Source of the DNA: an uncultured Lachnospiraceae bacterium
GTDB taxonomy: Bacteria; Bacillota; Clostridia; Lachnospirales; Lachnospiraceae
Direction of reading: 5' to 3'
Assembly (NCBI GenBank): GCA_902803745.1
Contig: CADCRB010000193.1
Location: 1-5,576, forward strand
Length of the DNA stretch: 5,576 nucleotides
Part shown: positions 1 through 5,576 of the stretch, piece after piece
Numbering within the stretch: position 1 is the stretch's first letter
How the letters are laid out: each line of letters begins with the position of its first letter
Notes under the pieces: generated by a model
Told to the model about the DNA's origin: nothing
What the model saw: the letters and a program-made list of their open reading frames with translations, nothing else
The model's database searches: none
Made by a program: the position numbers and the translations under genes

Positions 1-1263
1 GACTCTCGCGAGTCTGCGATCACAAAAAGACTGGAAGAGCTGGGTGCGAGGATACGTTATCCGCAAAAGGCAGGAAATATTCCCGAAGATACTGACGTTG
101 TTGTGGTGACAGCTGCCATTCATGAGGATAATCCTGAACTCCTTGAGGCGAAGGAACGTGGGATAAAAGTGGAGACTCGAGCCGATTTTCTGGGGCAGGT
201 GATGAAGGATTATGACATCCCCGTTGCTGTGGCCGGTACCCATGGAAAAACTACTACCACAGCTATGATATCTGAAATTCTTCTGAAGGCTGATTGTGAT
301 CCTACAATATCAATAGGAGGGATATTGCGTGACATAGGAGGGAATTTCCGTGTAGGCGGTAAGGAATATTTTGTTATGGAAGCCTGTGAATACACGAACT
401 CTTATCATTCGTTTTATCCGCGAATAGGTATCATATTGAATGTGGAACCCGATCATCTGGACTTCTTTAAGGATATTAATGATATAAGAAGCTCCTTTAA
501 TAAGTACGGTCACAATATTCCGGATGAAGGAACCCTTATCATTAATAAGGAAATAAATGGATATGATCAGGTGACAGAAGGACTTAGTTGCAGGATCGTG
601 ACTTTTGGATCTGACGATAGCGCAGATTATCATGCGGAAGATATAACATATGATGAGTTTGCAAGACCTTCATTTACTGTGTGTCATGGAGCCAGCAGAA
701 GAAAGATCAGCCTCGGAGTATGCGGAGAGCATAATGTCATGAATTCTCTTTCTGCCATAGCCTGTGCCGATGAGCTGGGGATCAGCTATGATATCATAAA
801 GAATTCTCTCCGGTCCTTTACCGGAACTGACAGGAGATTTGAAATAAAAGGGAAGATCAACGGATGTACAATAATTGATGACTATGCACATCATCCCACA
901 GAGATCAGGGCGACACTGAATGCAGCAAAAAAATATCCTCACAGAGAACTTTGGGTGGTCTTTCAGTCACACACATATACCAGGACCAAAGCGTTGCTGG
1001 ATGATTTTGCGGATGCGCTTTCAATCGCTGATCATGTGATCTGTGCCGAGATTTATCCCGCGAGGGAGACAGATACATTAGGAATGAGCGGGGAAGTGGT
1101 AAAGAGAAGAGTCGAAGAAAAAGGGACTGACTGTTATTATTTCCCTACATTTGAGGAGATAGAAAAATTCATAAAAGAAACTGTTGCTGACAATGATCTG
1201 TTGATAACAATGGGGGCAGGGGATGTAGTAAAAATAGGGGATGAGCTGCTTGGAAAGGGGTAA
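1..1263 (+). CDS. murC: UDP-N-acetylmuramate--L-alanine ligase, 5'-truncated by the window edge
   Basis: This cytoplasmic Mur ligase uses ATP to join L-alanine to UDP-N-acetylmuramic acid, the first amino acid step of peptidoglycan precursor synthesis. The frame is open from base 1, giving 420 codons plus TAA. The usual length is about 455-465 residues, so roughly 35-45 N-terminal residues, including the start and the Gly-rich nucleotide loop, lie outside. Numbering from the window edge, I see the end of the UDP-sugar domain (D1-S2-R3-E4-S5, then a VVVVTAAI strand), the ATP-binding P-loop GTHGKTTTT at 79-87, EACEY at 127-131, NVEPDHLDFF at 147-156, HNVMNSLSAIA at 244-254, GTDRRFE at 275-281, the MurC-typical DDYAHHPTE at 293-301, FQSHTYTRT at 321-329 and a C-terminal GAGD at 405-408. 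All three Mur domains are represented and the frame is intact. The usual FQPH reads FQSH here, a mild variation. MurC rather than MurD/E/F is favoured by the AHHPTEI block. Confidence 0.97.
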   Translation, partial: DSRESAITKRLEELGARIRYPQKAGNIPEDTDVVVVTAAIHEDNPELLEAKERGIKVETRADFLGQVMKDYDIPVAVAGTHGKTTTTAMISEILLKADCDPTISIGGILRDIGGNFRVGGKEYFVMEACEYTNSYHSFYPRIGIILNVEPDHLDFFKDINDIRSSFNKYGHNIPDEGTLIINKEINGYDQVTEGLSCRIVTFGSDDSADYHAEDITYDEFARPSFTVCHGASRRKISLGVCGEHNVMNSLSAIACADELGISYDIIKNSLRSFTGTDRRFEIKGKINGCTIIDDYAHHPTEIRATLNAAKKYPHRELWVVFQSHTYTRTKALLDDFADALSIADHVICAEIYPARETDTLGMSGEVVKRRVEEKGTDCYYFPTFEEIEKFIKETVADNDLLITMGAGDVVKIGDELLGKG

Positions 1264-1278
1264 TCCACAATATCCACA
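1261..1278 (+). promoter_or_regulatory. Two abutting DnaA-box-like 9-mers
   Basis: TAATCCACA (1261-1269) is followed directly by ATATCCACA (1270-1278). Each differs at one position from the consensus DnaA box TTATCCACA, and both have the same orientation. The first overlaps the murC stop codon. A weaker third copy, ATATCCACT (1327-1335, two mismatches), lies just after the predicted P1 start site. The next operon encodes replication-loading proteins, which makes DnaA binding plausible. This is inference: single near-matches are common in AT-rich DNA, and only the tandem layout and the context raise it above chance. Confidence 0.4.
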
Positions 1279-1310
1279 ACTTTTTTCCAACAAAATACAT
1301 GGGTTATTTT

Positions 1311-1319
1311 TGTTATAAT
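1311..1319 (+). promoter_or_regulatory. Promoter P1, extended -10 element
   Basis: TGTTATAAT is a perfect extended -10 (TGnTATAAT) for the housekeeping sigma factor. No convincing -35 sits 16-18 nt upstream (the 17-nt-spaced hexamer is CAAAAT), but extended -10 promoters tolerate this. The start site would be about 1325-1327. Transcription from here would meet the terminator at 1367-1398 within about 70 nt, so this promoter makes a short RNA unless there is readthrough or antitermination. Confidence 0.5.
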
Positions 1320-1325
1320 GCCGTA

Positions 1326-1398
1326 GATATCCACTTTTCCTACTATATCAACTTTATAAGGACTTCAGCTCCCGTCTCTTCGGGAGCTATTTTATTTT
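1326..1398 (+). ncRNA. Possible short terminated RNA or attenuated leader
   Basis: This segment of about 73 nt runs from the predicted P1 start site to the end of the terminator's T-rich tail. It has no credible reading frame: an AAGGA at about 1358-1362 is not followed by a start codon. It could be a small RNA, the attenuated leader of the downstream operon, or only the 3' end of the murC transcript. I see no recognised riboswitch fold and no clear antiterminator partner for the terminator arms. Confidence 0.2.
1367..1398 (+). terminator. Intrinsic terminator after murC
   Basis: A perfect 8-bp inverted repeat, AGCTCCCG (1367-1374) and CGGGAGCT (1381-1388), encloses a TCTCTT hexaloop and is followed by ATTTTATTTT. 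A GC-rich stem with a T-rich tail is a standard rho-independent terminator. It should end murC transcription and separate it from the dnaD-like operon. It also ends anything begun at P1. The tail is interrupted by A residues, so readthrough is possible. Confidence 0.75.
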
Positions 1399-1409
1399 AC
1401 CGGACGGTG

Positions 1410-1418
1410 TGATATACT
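1410..1418 (+). promoter_or_regulatory. Promoter P2, extended -10 element upstream of the DnaD-domain gene
   Basis: TGATATACT fits TGnTATAAT with one mismatch in the hexamer. It lies just downstream of the terminator and about 50 nt before the DnaD-gene start, which suits a main promoter for the operon. The region 17 nt upstream is the terminator's T-rich tail, so there is no clean -35. A small palindrome, ACCG-GA-CGGT (1399-1408), abuts the element and might be an operator, but it is short enough to be chance. Confidence 0.4.
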
Positions 1419-1468
1419 CCGCTACGCTGAAATGAAAACAGCGAAAAAACTGCATTCAAAGGAAAAAA

Positions 1469-2545
1469 ATGAGTGGGATAATACTAAAAGGAAATCGTTA
1501 TTCGGGGAATACTATTGTCTCGAATTGCTTTATTGATGAATACATGGCTGAGGCCAACGGAGCTCAGCTAAAGATCTATTTATATCTTATGAGATGTATA
1601 GAGGCAGATGAGCCTGTAACTGTTCCCCTTCTGGCTGACAGATTCAATTATACGGAGACAGATATAATAAGATCGTTACTGTATTGGGCGAGAAAGGGAA
1701 TAATCTCCCTTGAATTTGATGAGAACAGAAATGTCACCGGTATAGTGTTGAATGATCCGGCAGAGGCAGAGGAAACGGAGGTAGTTCTTCCTAAAAAAAC
1801 GGTTTCAACAGAGAAAAAGCGCAGAGGAAACTACACGGCATCTGATATTGACCGCTTTGGATCGAAAAATGAAGTAAAACAGCTGATATTTGCTACAGAA
1901 CAATACCTCTCCAGGACACTAAATCCTACAGATATGAATACTATGTTATTTATATATGATGAGCTGGGATTTTCGACGGATCTTCTGGAATATCTGATAG
2001 AATACTGTGTCGGAAAGGGAAAGACACAGATAAAGTATATTGAGCAGACTGCCATAGGATGGGCGGAAAACGGCGTAAAGACGGTAAAGGATGCAAAGAG
2101 TCATGTGAGAGGTTACGGATCGAATGATTATTTCACAGTGCTCAAGGCATTTGGGATAACGGACAGGAAACCTGTTGAAGTTGAGATCGAATATGTGGAC
2201 AGGTGGCAGAATGAGTATGGTTATGAAATGGATATGATCCTCGAAGCTGCAGCCCGAACCATGAAAGCTATAGCAAAGCCTTCTTTCCCCTATACGGATA
2301 AAATACTGAGGAGCTGGTCCGAGGGTGGTGTCAGGACAGTAGACGATATAGGAAATATATATCCAGTCTGGGGATCTGCATCAAAGCAGGCCGGGCTAAC
2401 ACGAACAGAGGAAAAGAAAAGAACGGCACCGAAAAATTCTGCAAACAGCAAGATTCATTACTCGCTTGAAAGACAGTACAACTTTGACGAATTAGAGGCT
2501 GAACTTTTGAAAAAGCAGAGAAATAAAAGATATAACAGAGCCTGA
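1469..2545 (+). CDS. DnaD/DnaB-family replication initiation protein (DnaD domain protein)
   Basis: This is a probable primosome protein that helps recruit the replicative helicase to origins or restart sites by binding DNA and partner loaders. The protein has 358 residues. Residues 1-95 look like the N-terminal winged-helix DDBH1 domain (FIDEYMAEANGAQLKIYLYL, then a helix-turn-helix-like segment at 52-78). A charged linker covers about 97-130. Two DDBH2 domains follow, at about 135-205 and 221-292. Each carries the family motif YxxxxxxxW: Y190-T194-W198 and Y275-I279-W283, followed by the parallel sequences AENGVKT and SEGGVRT. The acidic-basic tail NFDELEAELLKKQ (339-351) resembles the conserved end of many Firmicute DnaD-like proteins. 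The start is ATG with AAAGGA five nt upstream. One DDBH1 plus two DDBH2 domains is the layout of Bacillus DnaB rather than DnaD. It lies 16 nt before a helicase-loader gene. Family assignment is firm; the exact orthology is open. Confidence 0.92.
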   Translation: MSGIILKGNRYSGNTIVSNCFIDEYMAEANGAQLKIYLYLMRCIEADEPVTVPLLADRFNYTETDIIRSLLYWARKGIISLEFDENRNVTGIVLNDPAEAEETEVVLPKKTVSTEKKRRGNYTASDIDRFGSKNEVKQLIFATEQYLSRTLNPTDMNTMLFIYDELGFSTDLLEYLIEYCVGKGKTQIKYIEQTAIGWAENGVKTVKDAKSHVRGYGSNDYFTVLKAFGITDRKPVEVEIEYVDRWQNEYGYEMDMILEAAARTMKAIAKPSFPYTDKILRSWSEGGVRTVDDIGNIYPVWGSASKQAGLTRTEEKKRTAPKNSANSKIHYSLERQYNFDELEAELLKKQRNKRYNRA

Positions 2546-2561
2546 TGTGGGATAGAAGACA

Positions 2562-3509
2562 ATGGATACATTATATAAGGAAATAATGGCCGGTTATGAA
2601 CGGCAGCTGGCTCAGGATAAAAGGGCACAGAGAAAGAGGATACAGGAAATACATGACCGCCTTCCGGAGTATAAGAGACTGGAGGACAGGACTGCAGATC
2701 TTGCCGCAAAGGCTGCTATCATGGCTGCTTCGGGGCGCAGGGAGGAAGCAATCCCGATCCTGCAAGAGCTGAACCGTTTGTCGGATGAGAAAAAGAAAGT
2801 ACTTGAAAACGCCGGAGTTCCGGATGGTTATCTTTCGCTGCAGTACGAATGTCCTGATTGCCGGGATACCGGATATACGGGCGGGAAGAAATGTCACTGC
2901 CTGATGAAGAAGATAGTGGAGCATTATTATAAAAGCAGCGGGCTGTATGAAAAGCTGAAAACCGAAAATTTCAATACCTTTTCATTCGAATACTTCGAGG
3001 GTGAGGATCTTGAAAATATTAAAGCGGTATATGATGCATCGAGATCTTTTGTTGCTTCATTTGCCGACAGCTACAGGAATATGCTATTCTATGGGAGCGT
3101 GGGATGCGGAAAAAGCTTCATGTCAAATTGTATAGCGCGTGAACTTATGGATCGTGGAGTTGCGGTCACTTATTTAAGCGCTGTAAGATTTTTTGATATA
3201 CTGTCGTCTCATATTTTCGGAAGAGCGGAGGCGGGAAGTGCTGAGTATGATATGCTGTTTTCGTGTCCTCTCCTAATCATAGATGACCTGGGAACGGAAA
3301 TAGGAAGTTCTGCTGTTTCATCCGGACTCTTTGCTGTGCTTAATGAGAGAGACCTTAAGTCTCTTGATACGATAATATCAACAAATTACTCTATGGCAGA
3401 GCTCAAAGATAAATATTCAGACAGGTCTCTTTCAAGGCTTTTAGGGAATTATGAAATATACAGGTTTTCCGGAGATGATATAAGGCTGAAAAAAGCGGAG
3501 GTAAGCTGA
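2562..3509 (+). CDS. DnaC/DnaI-family AAA+ helicase loader (ATP-binding protein)
   Basis: This is a probable ATPase that delivers the hexameric replicative helicase to DNA together with the preceding DnaD/DnaB-like protein. Of its 315 residues, about 1-85 are helical and highly charged, the likely helicase-binding part. A cysteine cluster follows, C97-x2-C100-x10-C111-x-C113, a candidate zinc site as known for the N-terminal domain of Bacillus DnaI. The AAA+ core has Walker A GSVGCGKS (178-185), Walker B LLIIDDLGTE (237-246), a sensor-1 STN (273-275) and candidate arginine fingers R288 and R292 in SDRSLSRLLG. IstB-like transposon helpers share this fold, but no transposase is nearby and the DnaD-type neighbour argues for a replication role. 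ATG 2562 has only a weak upstream site (GTGGGAT). I keep it because family members recalled from related bacteria also extend about ten residues before the KEIMAGYE block; ATG 2586 is the alternative. Confidence 0.92.
   Translation: MDTLYKEIMAGYERQLAQDKRAQRKRIQEIHDRLPEYKRLEDRTADLAAKAAIMAASGRREEAIPILQELNRLSDEKKKVLENAGVPDGYLSLQYECPDCRDTGYTGGKKCHCLMKKIVEHYYKSSGLYEKLKTENFNTFSFEYFEGEDLENIKAVYDASRSFVASFADSYRNMLFYGSVGCGKSFMSNCIARELMDRGVAVTYLSAVRFFDILSSHIFGRAEAGSAEYDMLFSCPLLIIDDLGTEIGSSAVSSGLFAVLNERDLKSLDTIISTNYSMAELKDKYSDRSLSRLLGNYEIYRFSGDDIRLKKAEVS
2577..2581 (+). promoter_or_regulatory. AAGGA, possible ribosome binding site for an alternative start at 2586
   Basis: AAGGA sits four nt before ATG 2586 (Met9 of the loader protein), in frame with the chosen start at 2562. 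It is a better anti-rRNA match than the site before 2562, but the spacing is tight. Use of this start would remove eight residues and no recognised motif. Confidence 0.25.
3497..3501 (+). promoter_or_regulatory. Strong ribosome binding site supporting the TTG start of prs
   Basis: GGAGG lies inside the last codons of the loader gene, ten nt before TTG 3512. No ATG or GTG occurs in frame near this point; the next in-frame ATG would remove about 78 residues, including the conserved RFGSGEAKG block. The site therefore decides for TTG. Since the loader stop is only two nt before the TTG, translation of the two genes is probably coupled. Confidence 0.75.
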
Positions 3510-3511
3510 AG

Positions 3512-4696
3512 TTGGCTCATACACATGACAAACGCTCGCTCGAAACCATTCCAGTTGGCTCGTTGGGAGTGATAGCACTTGACGGATGCCGTGAACTCGC
3601 CGAAAGAGTGGATGACTATCTTATAGGTTGGCGAGAGGACAGGGAAAACGAGCATAAAAATTCCCTTGTGTTTTCTGGATACTTGAGAAATTCATATCTG
3701 CTCGACGTATCTCTTCCAAGATTTGGATCGGGAGAGGCGAAGGGAATGATAAATGAATCTGTCAGGGGAATGGATCTTTATCTGCTTGTGGATGTCTGCA
3801 ATTACAGTGTGACATACAGTATGTTCGGTGAAGAAAACCATATGTCGCCGGATGATCATTTTCAAAATCTTAAGCGAATAATTGCCGCTGTTGGAGGTAA
3901 GGCAAGAAGGATCACGGTTATCATGCCCTTCCTTTATGAAAGCAGACAACATAAAAGAGCGGCCAGGGAATCCCTTGACTGTGCTATTGCACTGCAGGAG
4001 CTGTCCAAAATGGGTGTCGATAATATTATAACTTTTGATGCCCATGATCCCAGAGTAATGAACTCCATTCCGTTAAAGGGGTTTGAGACCATACAGCCCT
4101 CTTACCAGTTCATCAAGGGGCTGCTTGGGTCGGTGAAGGATCTTAAGATCGAACCCGAGCATATGATGATAGTTTCTCCTGATGAGGGTGGAATGTCCAG
4201 AGCTATATATATGGCAAATGTTATGGGGCTGGATATGGGAATGTTCTACAAGAGAAGAGATTATACCCGAATAGTTGACGGAAGGAATCCGATAGTGGCT
4301 CATGAATTTCTGGGTTCTGATGTAAGCGGTAAGGACATTTTGGTATTGGACGATATGATAGCATCCGGAGAAAGCGTGATTGAGGTTGCCGAAGAGCTTA
4401 AAAAAAGAAATGCGTCCAGAATATATGTAGCGGCAACCTTCGGCCTTTTCTCAAACGGTGTGGAGCCGTTTGATAAAGCGGTAAAAGATGGACTGATAAC
4501 AGGAGTTCTTACGACGGATCTTGTATATCAGCCTGATGAGCTTCTAAAGAAAGACTGGTATATATCCTGCGATATGAGCAAATATCTTGCCTATATCATA
4601 GATACTTTAAACCATGATTCTTCAATAAGCGATCTGCTCGATCCGAACAACCGTATACAGTCACTGCTGACAAGATATAAAAGCGGCCAGGCTTGA
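3512..4696 (+). CDS. prs: Ribose-phosphate pyrophosphokinase (PRPP synthetase), long divergent form
   Basis: The predicted reaction is ribose 5-phosphate + ATP to PRPP + AMP in the cytoplasm, feeding purine, pyrimidine, histidine, tryptophan and NAD synthesis. The protein has 394 residues against about 315 for classical Prs, with extra sequence at the N-terminus, around 100-120 and at the C-terminus. Family landmarks are RFGSGEAKG (70-78, equivalent to FSDGE), MPFLYESRQHKR (138-149, equivalent to PYxxxARQDRK, keeping R145-Q146), TFDAHDPRV (174-182, keeping the His of DLHxxQ as H178), SPDEGGMSRA (222-231), the catalytic-loop KRRD (247-250) and the PRPP loop ILVLDDMIASGES (276-288). The key Lys/Arg pair and the double Asp are present. 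The ribose-5-phosphate loop reads ASGES where classical enzymes have DTAGT, and the Asp of FSDGE is Ser73. Such long forms are, from memory, widespread in Lachnospiraceae. Activity is likely but the divergence leaves room for a specialised or regulatory paralogue. The TTG start is supported by GGAGG ten nt upstream. Confidence 0.9.
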   Translation: MAHTHDKRSLETIPVGSLGVIALDGCRELAERVDDYLIGWREDRENEHKNSLVFSGYLRNSYLLDVSLPRFGSGEAKGMINESVRGMDLYLLVDVCNYSVTYSMFGEENHMSPDDHFQNLKRIIAAVGGKARRITVIMPFLYESRQHKRAARESLDCAIALQELSKMGVDNIITFDAHDPRVMNSIPLKGFETIQPSYQFIKGLLGSVKDLKIEPEHMMIVSPDEGGMSRAIYMANVMGLDMGMFYKRRDYTRIVDGRNPIVAHEFLGSDVSGKDILVLDDMIASGESVIEVAEELKKRNASRIYVAATFGLFSNGVEPFDKAVKDGLITGVLTTDLVYQPDELLKKDWYISCDMSKYLAYIIDTLNHDSSISDLLDPNNRIQSLLTRYKSGQA

Positions 4697-4727
4697 GGCG
4701 CGGCGTTAGAGGAGCCACTAGCCTTAC

Positions 4728-5576
4728 ATGCAGGAAACACTTACTAGAATAATCAGTTTCATCGGTATATTTATCATTTCAGCTTTTATTTTCAGCGCAT
4801 CTATGAGCCGGGGAAATACAACCACGACCACGAAGATGGGGGATGCAACCCTTCCCGTGGTCTCCGTCATGTATAACGGATATGAGACTAATACTATGTA
4901 TGGTCTCGTTGAAGAACCGGATCTTACAAAGTTCAGGGGTGATCTGTCCCCCCTTGGAGAAGGCAGGACGCTTGGAATTAAGGTCAAACCCTTTAAGGAG
5001 AGGATTACCGGTATAACGGCAGAAGTCAGAACAACAGATGGCTCCAGATTGATTGAAGCCACGGACATAAATGACTTTTTTGAGCAGGACGGGGCGATAT
5101 ATGCAACTGCAAAGCTCAAGGATCTCATAGATGAAAAAACTGAATATTCCTTATGCATCGTGCTTACCTTAAAGGGTGGAAAAAAAGCAAGGTATTATAC
5201 CAGAGTCATATCGGACGATACATTGCATGCTGCCGAAATGGTTACCTTTGTTACCAACTTTTCGGATGTTACTCTTGATAAGGATTCAGCCGGTGTGGTT
5301 GCTCCTTACCTTGAGAGTAATTCTTCTGGAGACAATTCATCATTTGCGCATGTAGATATTCATTCAAGCTATGATCAGGTTACCTGGGGTGAACTGAAAC
5401 CCAAAAAAAACGGAATGACTTCTGTAAGACTTTTGGATATCTCCGGTGATATAGGGACTTTGATGCTTACCTTCAGGATTACCTGTGGGATCGACAATAA
5501 AGACAATGATTATGATATCAAGGAGTACTACAGAATAAGATACTCCGATGAGAGAATGTACCTTTTGGATTATGAA
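4728..5576 (+). CDS. Membrane-anchored protein of unknown function, 3'-truncated
   Basis: The frame is open from ATG 4728 to the window end (283 codons, no stop), so the C-terminus is missing. I do not recognise a named family, although similar proteins downstream of prs seem familiar from Lachnospiraceae. The N-terminus has R7, a hydrophobic stretch at about 8-25 (IISFIGIFIISAFIFSAS) and then a polar Thr run (T31-T35). This suggests a signal anchor or uncleaved signal peptide with the rest outside the membrane. The remainder alternates short hydrophobic strands with polar turns (ATLPVVSVMY at 40-49, RTLGIKVKPF at 80-89, ARYYTRVIS at 154-162), suggesting a beta-rich extracytoplasmic domain. 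No catalytic motif, lipobox or cell-wall sorting signal is visible in this part. An AGAGGAG at 4708-4714 lies 13 nt before the ATG, a rather long spacing, but an in-frame TAG at 4719 excludes an earlier start. The 31-nt gap after prs without a terminator suggests co-transcription. Confidence 0.8.
   Translation, partial: MQETLTRIISFIGIFIISAFIFSASMSRGNTTTTTKMGDATLPVVSVMYNGYETNTMYGLVEEPDLTKFRGDLSPLGEGRTLGIKVKPFKERITGITAEVRTTDGSRLIEATDINDFFEQDGAIYATAKLKDLIDEKTEYSLCIVLTLKGGKKARYYTRVISDDTLHAAEMVTFVTNFSDVTLDKDSAGVVAPYLESNSSGDNSSFAHVDIHSSYDQVTWGELKPKKNGMTSVRLLDISGDIGTLMLTFRITCGIDNKDNDYDIKEYYRIRYSDERMYLLDYE

Noticed and set aside
310..633. Open frame of 107 codons on the minus strand within murC
   Set aside because: It is fully antisense to conserved murC sequence and has no recognisable motif. 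The same applies to the other minus-strand frames opposite murC, the DnaD-domain gene, the loader gene and prs.
1318..1326. Tiny frame ATG CCG TAG at the P1 -10 element
   Set aside because: The ATG lies within and just after the -10 hexamer, upstream of the predicted start site, so it would not be in the P1 transcript. It has no ribosome binding site.
1261..1335. Replication origin suggested by the DnaA-box-like cluster
   Set aside because: Only three imperfect boxes, no AT-rich unwinding element of the usual kind and no dnaA or dnaN nearby. A regulatory role is more plausible than an origin.
1425..1443. Hairpin CGCTG / CAGCG followed by A residues, ahead of the DnaD-domain gene
   Set aside because: The stem is five pairs with a nine-nt loop and no T tract, too weak for a terminator. 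It is a possible leader structure but indistinguishable from chance.
3089..3330. IstB-type transposition helper, hence an insertion sequence
   Set aside because: The AAA+ core is similar to IstB, but no transposase, terminal inverted repeats or target duplications are seen, and the N-terminal cysteine region and DnaD-type neighbour fit a helicase loader.
4724..5158. Open frame of 144 codons on the minus strand
   Set aside because: It lies opposite the plus-strand anchored-protein frame, which has a ribosome binding site, a hydrophobic N-terminus and an intact frame to the window end. The antisense product is low-complexity (VVVVVFPR-type runs from the Thr codons) and has no recognisable domain.
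5403..5410. Run of eight A in the anchored-protein gene, possible slippage or frameshift site
   Set aside because: The reading frame continues unbroken and with the same character on both sides, and no stimulatory structure is evident. The similar seven-A run in murC (about 926-932) is also in an intact frame.

Overview
The window looks like a chromosomal housekeeping region of a Clostridia-type Firmicute, most likely a Lachnospiraceae member of the Butyrivibrio/Roseburia sort. This is inferred from protein character and gene order recalled from that family, not from a search. Supporting signs are moderately AT-rich coding sequence with many ATA and AGA codons, GGAGG/AAAGGA ribosome binding sites, a DnaD-domain protein next to a DnaC/DnaI-type loader, and a long (394-residue) divergent ribose-phosphate pyrophosphokinase.

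All genes are on the + strand. At 1-1263 is murC (UDP-N-acetylmuramate--L-alanine ligase), lacking about 35-45 N-terminal residues beyond the window edge. The only sizeable gap, 1264-1468, holds tandem DnaA-box-like 9-mers beginning at the murC stop codon, an extended -10 promoter (P1), a good intrinsic terminator (1367-1398), a second extended -10 promoter (P2), and the ribosome binding site of the next gene. A compact run follows: a DnaD-domain replication protein (1469-2545), a DnaC/DnaI-family AAA+ helicase loader (2562-3509), a prs-family enzyme with a TTG start (3512-4696), and a membrane-anchored protein of unknown function that runs off the right edge (4728-5576). Gaps between these four genes are 16, 2 and 31 nt, and no terminator is visible between them, so they are probably one operon.

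The operon joins two proteins expected to load the replicative helicase with an enzyme expected to make PRPP, the precursor of nucleotides. DnaA-box-like sites flank promoter P1, which raises the possibility that the initiator DnaA influences this transcription unit. I see no mobile element, CRISPR array, tRNA or rRNA, and no clear sign of horizontal transfer. The most interesting points are the DnaA-box/promoter/terminator arrangement before the operon, the DnaB-like architecture of the DnaD-domain protein, the altered substrate loops of the Prs homologue, and the uncharacterised anchored protein linked to it.
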